Positions 59,911 to 64,000 of a stretch of DNA of 64,000 nt are shown here, piece by piece (within the stretch, counting starts at the first letter, position 1; each line of letters opens with the position of its first letter). A program made the translations under genes and the position numbers. Source of the stretch: Gulosibacter sediminis (GTDB lineage Bacteria; Actinomycetota; Actinomycetes; Actinomycetales; Microbacteriaceae); contig NZ_CP097160.1 of the NCBI RefSeq assembly GCF_023370115.1, positions 496,001 to 560,000 on the forward strand. Direction: 5' to 3'. The notes beneath the pieces were generated by a model. It saw nothing but the letters and a program-made list of their open reading frames with translations. It ran no database searches and had not been told where the DNA came from.

Positions 59911-62348
59911 GTGTGCAGTCAACCCTGAACCCCCGCCGCAACTCGGCGATGCGCGAGCGCGCGGCCGCAGCGACGCAGCGCGGCTCGTGGTTCGTCACGA
60001 CCGGGCTCGTGCTGCTCATGCTCGCGGCCCTGACGCTCGTCGCGCCGATCGTGAACGGCTTCGGCTGGTACCTGCCCGTTGCGGTGGCCGTCGTGGTCTC
60101 GCTCGTCGCGGTGCAGGCCGCCCGCCAGTTCACCGGCCAAATGTGGGTGAGCGCGGTCGTCGCGTTCCTGCTCGTCGTGCTCACGATCGTCGTGCTCTCG
60201 ACCCCGAGCGACCCGCTGAGCATCCTCTCGGCCCCGTTCCAACGCTTCCGCGAGTTCTCCGAGCAGGTCGCGAGCGATACGCCGCCGATCCGCGAGAGCC
60301 AGCCGGTCACGCTGATGATCGGCACCGTCGCGGTCGCCCTCGCGGCGCTCGCCGATATCATCGCGCAGTCCCTGCGCGCCCCGGCCTTCGCCCCGATCAC
60401 GCTGCTGCCGCTCATCATCGTGCCCGTGACGGTCGGCGTCGAGCCGGCGGCCTGGTACTTCTGGGCGCTCACGCTGCTCGCGCTCGTGCTCTTCTTCTAC
60501 GTCGGCCACCGTTGGCTGCAGCAGGGCGACGACGAAGCCCGCGCCGCGGTTGGCTTCACGGCGGATGGTCGTGGCAGCGGTGGCATCGTCAGTGCACTGG
60601 TCGGTGGGGTCGCGGCCATCGCGGTCGCCGCCCTCATCGCCGTGCTGCTGCCGCCGACCAGCGGCGCCTGGTGGGGGATCTTCAACGGCAACGCCTCGCT
60701 CGCGACGAACCGCGTCAACCCGATCATCGACCTCGGCGACGACCTGCGGCGCGACGACCCCGTCGATATCCTCCGCTACGCGACCTCGCAGTCGCAGGGG
60801 CAGCTGCCGTACCTCTCGCTAACGACGCTGACGCAGCTCAGCAGCGACACCGAATGGGTGCCCGGAGAGTTTGACCAGACGAGCGACGTGACGAACGGCG
60901 AACAGCCTGCCGACGGCGCCCTCGCCTCGGGCGCGAACGTGCTGCAGGTGAATTCGAACATCGTGCTCGAGCAGGGCGTGAGCGCCTACCTGCCGCACAT
61001 CGGCACCCTCAATGAGATCAGCGACCTCGAGGGCGACTACCTGCGCGACGAAGAGACGGGCGACCTGCGCGAGGCGAACGACGAGCCGCTCGCGCAGAGC
61101 TACCAGGGCAACAGCACCGTGCCGCGGCCCACCGAGGAGCAGATCTCGACCGCGCCGCTCAACGTTGCGTCGCAGCTCGAGCCCTACACCGAGCTGCCCG
61201 ACGACAGCGCGGCGCTCGACGAGATCCGCGCGCAGCTCGAGCAGGTCGTCGACGCGAACGCGACCCCGTACCAGCAGGCGCTGCAGCTGCAGGCCTGGTT
61301 CACGGGCGGCGCCTTCGACTACTCCGAGCAGGCACCGGTCGAGAACGACTACGACGGCACGAGCCTCGACGTCATCACCGAGTTCCTGCAGGTGCGCAGC
61401 GGCTACTGCGTGCACTTCTCGAGCGCGATGGCGGTCATGGGTCGCCTGCTCGGCATCCCCACGCGCATCCAGGTCGGCTTCACGCCGGGCACCGAAGAGA
61501 GCGTCAACGCCATCGGCCAGTCGGTCTACGTCGTCACGACCGACGACCTCCACGCGTGGGCCGAGTTCTGGCTGCCCGGCTATGGCTGGGTGCCGTTCGA
61601 GACCACGCCGTCGGACGGCCTCAACCAGCCGACGCTCGACCAAGAGACGCCCGAGCAGACGGCGGCCCCGACCGAGGTGCCGACGCCGACGACCGAGGCA
61701 CCCACACCCACCCCAACGCCGACCGACGCCGAGGCGACGCCCGACGCGACCGACGACAACGGCGGCGGCGGCAGCAGCAACGACAGTGAGCGCGACGCCG
61801 GCGGGCTCGACATCGAGGCGGTGTTCCGCTGGATCGGCATCGCGCTCGCCGTGCTCGTGCCGCTCGCACTCATCGCGTTGCTGCTCCTGCTGCCGAAGCT
61901 GCTGCGACAGCAGCGCACGGCCACACGACGCCGCCAGGTACGCGCCGAGGGCTCGACCGCGATCGCGGTGAGCGAGGCCGCGTGGCAAGAAGTGCTCGAC
62001 ACGGCGCGCGACTACGGCATCGAGATTTCGCGCTCGGCCACGACGGGGGCGCAGCGCTCGCGACTCGCGCGCGAGCTGCGCGGCCACGATGCGGCGCTCG
62101 CGGCGGCCAGCCGCCTCACCGACGCCCACAACGCCGCGCACTTCGCCGACCCCGAGCGCCCCGACTACCGGGTCGCGGCGTGGGACGACGTCGCGACGAT
62201 CCGCGCTGCCCTGCACGAGCGGGCCGGCAAGGATGCGCGCCGCGCGGCCCGCACCGTGCCCCTGTCGGCGCTGCCCACCGGCCTGCGCGGCTGGCTGCTG
62301 CGCCGCCGCCGGTCGCGGGCCGCGAAGCAGCGTCGAAAGGAGTCGTAA
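59907..62348 (+). CDS. Transglutaminase-like membrane protein (TgpA/DUF3488 type)
   Basis: An 813-residue protein. About six N-terminal membrane helices (DUF3488/TgpA_N) lead to a periplasmic-side transglutaminase core with the catalytic Cys in SGYCVHFSSAMAVMGRLLGIPTR and His/Asp in DDLHAWAEFWLPGYGWVPFETTP. A Thr/Pro/Glu-rich linker then leads to another helix (~residue 640) and a basic cytoplasmic tail. It probably cleaves or cross-links peptides at the envelope. It shares a base with the recG start (TAATG). Confidence 0.93.
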   Translation: MSVQSTLNPRRNSAMRERAAAATQRGSWFVTTGLVLLMLAALTLVAPIVNGFGWYLPVAVAVVVSLVAVQAARQFTGQMWVSAVVAFLLVVLTIVVLSTPSDPLSILSAPFQRFREFSEQVASDTPPIRESQPVTLMIGTVAVALAALADIIAQSLRAPAFAPITLLPLIIVPVTVGVEPAAWYFWALTLLALVLFFYVGHRWLQQGDDEARAAVGFTADGRGSGGIVSALVGGVAAIAVAALIAVLLPPTSGAWWGIFNGNASLATNRVNPIIDLGDDLRRDDPVDILRYATSQSQGQLPYLSLTTLTQLSSDTEWVPGEFDQTSDVTNGEQPADGALASGANVLQVNSNIVLEQGVSAYLPHIGTLNEISDLEGDYLRDEETGDLREANDEPLAQSYQGNSTVPRPTEEQISTAPLNVASQLEPYTELPDDSAALDEIRAQLEQVVDANATPYQQALQLQAWFTGGAFDYSEQAPVENDYDGTSLDVITEFLQVRSGYCVHFSSAMAVMGRLLGIPTRIQVGFTPGTEESVNAIGQSVYVVTTDDLHAWAEFWLPGYGWVPFETTPSDGLNQPTLDQETPEQTAAPTEVPTPTTEAPTPTPTPTDAEATPDATDDNGGGGSSNDSERDAGGLDIEAVFRWIGIALAVLVPLALIALLLLLPKLLRQQRTATRRRQVRAEGSTAIAVSEAAWQEVLDTARDYGIEISRSATTGAQRSRLARELRGHDAALAAASRLTDAHNAAHFADPERPDYRVAAWDDVATIRAALHERAGKDARRAARTVPLSALPTGLRGWLLRRRRSRAAKQRRKES

Positions 62349-64000
62349 TGGTCGCGATGCCGACGTCACCGCTGATGGCACCGCTGACGTCAATCGTGGA
62401 GGCGAAGGAAGCGAAGGCGCTCAAGAAGGCCTTCGAGATGGAGACGGTTGGCGACTTCGTTGGGCACCTGCCGCGGCGCCACGCCCGCCGGGGCGAACTC
62501 ACCCGCATCGCCAACCTCGAGCGGGATGAATACGTCACGCTCGTCGCGCAGGTGACGAAGGTGAATCTGCGGCGCATGCAGAACCGCAACGGCAGCATCC
62601 TCACCGTCACGATCACCGACGGGCACGGCAGCATCGACATGCTCTGGTTCAACCAGCACTACCGAGAGGGGCAGCTGCATGTCGGCACGACGGGCCTGTT
62701 CTCGGGAAAGGTGACGTTCTACAACGGCACGCCGCAGCTCTCGCACCCCGAGTACCAGCTGTTTGGCGACGCCCAAGACGCGGCGAGTGCGGCCGACGAC
62801 TGGGCGAGCCGACCCATCCCGATCTATCCCGCGACCGCGAGCTACCAGAGTTGGCGGTTCGCGCGGCTCATGCAGTCGACGCTGCCGAAGCTGCCCGAGC
62901 TGCCCGACCCCGTGCCCGGCGTCGTTCGCGCCGATCGGGGCGAGTTGAGCTTCGACGAGGCGATCCGCGCCTTCCACCTCGCGAAGATCGACACCGATCT
63001 CGACGCCGCGCGCGAGGCGCTCAAGTTCACCGAGGCGTTCGAACTGCAGGCGGCGCTCGCGCAGAAGCGGGCGCGCGCGACGCTGGTCGGGGCCCTCGCC
63101 CGACCTCTTCATCTCGGAGGCCTGCGCGAGCGCTTCGACGCCGCCCTGCCGTTCGAACTCACGGCGGACCAGGCCGAGGTGGGCAAGCAGTTCGAGGCCG
63201 AGCTCGCGACCACAACGCCGATGTACCGGCTGCTGCAGGGCGAGGTTGGCTCGGGCAAGACGCTCGTCGCGGTACGGGCGATGCTGCAGGTCGCCGAAAC
63301 GGGCGGCCAATCGGTGCTGCTGGCGCCCACCGAGGTGCTCGCGACGCAGCACCTGCGCTCGATCACGCGGTCGCTCGGCCCCGAGCTCGCCGGAGAGCTC
63401 ATGCCGACCCTGCTCACGGGCTCGCTGAGCAAGGGGGAGCGGCAGCGGGCGCTGCTGCGCATGGTCACGGGCGACGCGAAGATCGTCGTCGGCACGCACG
63501 CCCTGCTCACCGAGGGCGTCGAATTCGAGGATCTCGGGCTGCTCGTGATCGACGAGCAGCACCGCTTCGGCGTTGAGCAGCGCGAGCGCCTGCGCCGCCG
63601 CGGCCTTCACCCGCCCCACCAGCTCGTGCTCACGGCAACGCCGATTCCACGCACCGTCGCCATGACCGTCTTCGGCGACCTCGAAGTGTCGACGCTGCGC
63701 ACGCTGCCGTCGGGGCGCGCGGGCATCGAGTCGTTCATGGTCGGCCTCTCCGAGCATCCGCAGTGGATCGCCCGCGTCTGGCAGCGCACCGCCGAGGAGC
63801 TCGAGCGGGGGCGGCAGGCGTTCATCGTCTGCGCCGCGATCGAGCCGGGCGAGGAAGAGGGCACGCAGCCCGCCGAGGACGACGACGCGCGACCGATCGC
63901 GAACGTGCTCGAGGTGACGACGCAGCTGCGGCAGCTGCCCGAGTTCGCGGGCCGACGCATCGAATCGCTCCACGGGCGCATGCACGCCGACGACAAGGAC
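62348..64000 (+). CDS. recG: ATP-dependent DNA helicase RecG (cut by window end)
   Basis: The first 551 residues of RecG, which remodels stalled forks and Holliday junctions. The N-terminal wedge/OB domain has [20 protein letters not shown]; the helicase core has Walker A GEVGSGKT (Lys304), [20 protein letters not shown], the DEQH box at 402-405, and TATPIPRT. The C-terminal helicase half and stop lie beyond the window. The ATG shares a base with the upstream TAA. Confidence 0.97.
   Translation, partial: MVAMPTSPLMAPLTSIVEAKEAKALKKAFEMETVGDFVGHLPRRHARRGELTRIANLERDEYVTLVAQVTKVNLRRMQNRNGSILTVTITDGHGSIDMLWFNQHYREGQLHVGTTGLFSGKVTFYNGTPQLSHPEYQLFGDAQDAASAADDWASRPIPIYPATASYQSWRFARLMQSTLPKLPELPDPVPGVVRADRGELSFDEAIRAFHLAKIDTDLDAAREALKFTEAFELQAALAQKRARATLVGALARPLHLGGLRERFDAALPFELTADQAEVGKQFEAELATTTPMYRLLQGEVGSGKTLVAVRAMLQVAETGGQSVLLAPTEVLATQHLRSITRSLGPELAGELMPTLLTGSLSKGERQRALLRMVTGDAKIVVGTHALLTEGVEFEDLGLLVIDEQHRFGVEQRERLRRRGLHPPHQLVLTATPIPRTVAMTVFGDLEVSTLRTLPSGRAGIESFMVGLSEHPQWIARVWQRTAEELERGRQAFIVCAAIEPGEEEGTQPAEDDDARPIANVLEVTTQLRQLPEFAGRRIESLHGRMHADDKD

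Overview
The window is a 64-kb piece of a high-GC actinobacterial chromosome. Several things point to an actinomycete, most likely the family Microbacteriaceae. Third positions are almost all G or C. GTG and TTG starts are frequent. Many genes have a TANNNT -10 box 6-8 nt before the start codon, which suggests leaderless mRNAs. The gene content also fits: a DUF222/HNH endonuclease, an F420:NADPH oxidoreductase-type protein, DUF1206, DUF3515, DUF998 and a Pls-type poly-amino-acid synthetase. The genus cannot be fixed from the sequence. There is no rRNA, CRISPR array, insertion sequence or intact prophage.

0-14.5 kb: a CorA-like transporter (cut by the window edge) diverges from gltX, followed by a thioredoxin-reductase-like flavoprotein and a DUF222/HNH endonuclease. 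A SatD-family gene diverges from a small membrane protein gene and an HD hydrolase gene. A tight five-gene operon (6548-11883) encodes an NtaA-type monooxygenase, a flavin reductase, an ATP-grasp enzyme, a second flavin monooxygenase and a MetY-type sulfhydrylase; this looks like organosulfur scavenging. A 75-bp nested palindrome separates it from a convergent DEAD-box helicase. A glyoxalase gene is followed by the wreck of a RibD/DHFR-family gene.

14.6-25 kb: tRNA-Gln(CTG), an F420-type reductase with an operator-like inverted repeat, and an IclR-controlled catabolic operon (alcohol dehydrogenase, MFS importer, HpcH/HpaI aldolase). Next come remnants of a MazG-like gene and a DUF2075 gene fused by deletion, an unknown gene, cycA, a less GC-rich stretch with small ORFs, an alpha/beta hydrolase and a cold-shock gene.

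25-47 kb: a 1325-residue membrane-anchored, single-module NRPS of the Pls/PosA (epsilon-poly-lysine synthetase) type, next to an M1 aminopeptidase and a phosphopantetheinyl transferase that could activate it. These are followed by transporters (YeiH, MMPL, MFS), oxidoreductases, a ribokinase-family sugar kinase, a trehalose-synthase-like GH13 enzyme and an iron-regulated siderophore-interacting protein.

47.7-64 kb: tRNA-Glu(CTC), a PP2C phosphatase and a largely conserved housekeeping run: leuCD behind a leucine-rich leader peptide and attenuator hairpin, murA, plsC, gpsA, ddl, a DUF3515 lipoprotein gene, thiL, rsmD, a MoxR/DUF58/transglutaminase trio, and recG cut by the window end. Several of these genes overlap by 1-4 nt. 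leuCD, murA and plsC-gpsA-ddl look translationally coupled, so leucine biosynthesis and envelope precursor synthesis may share transcripts.
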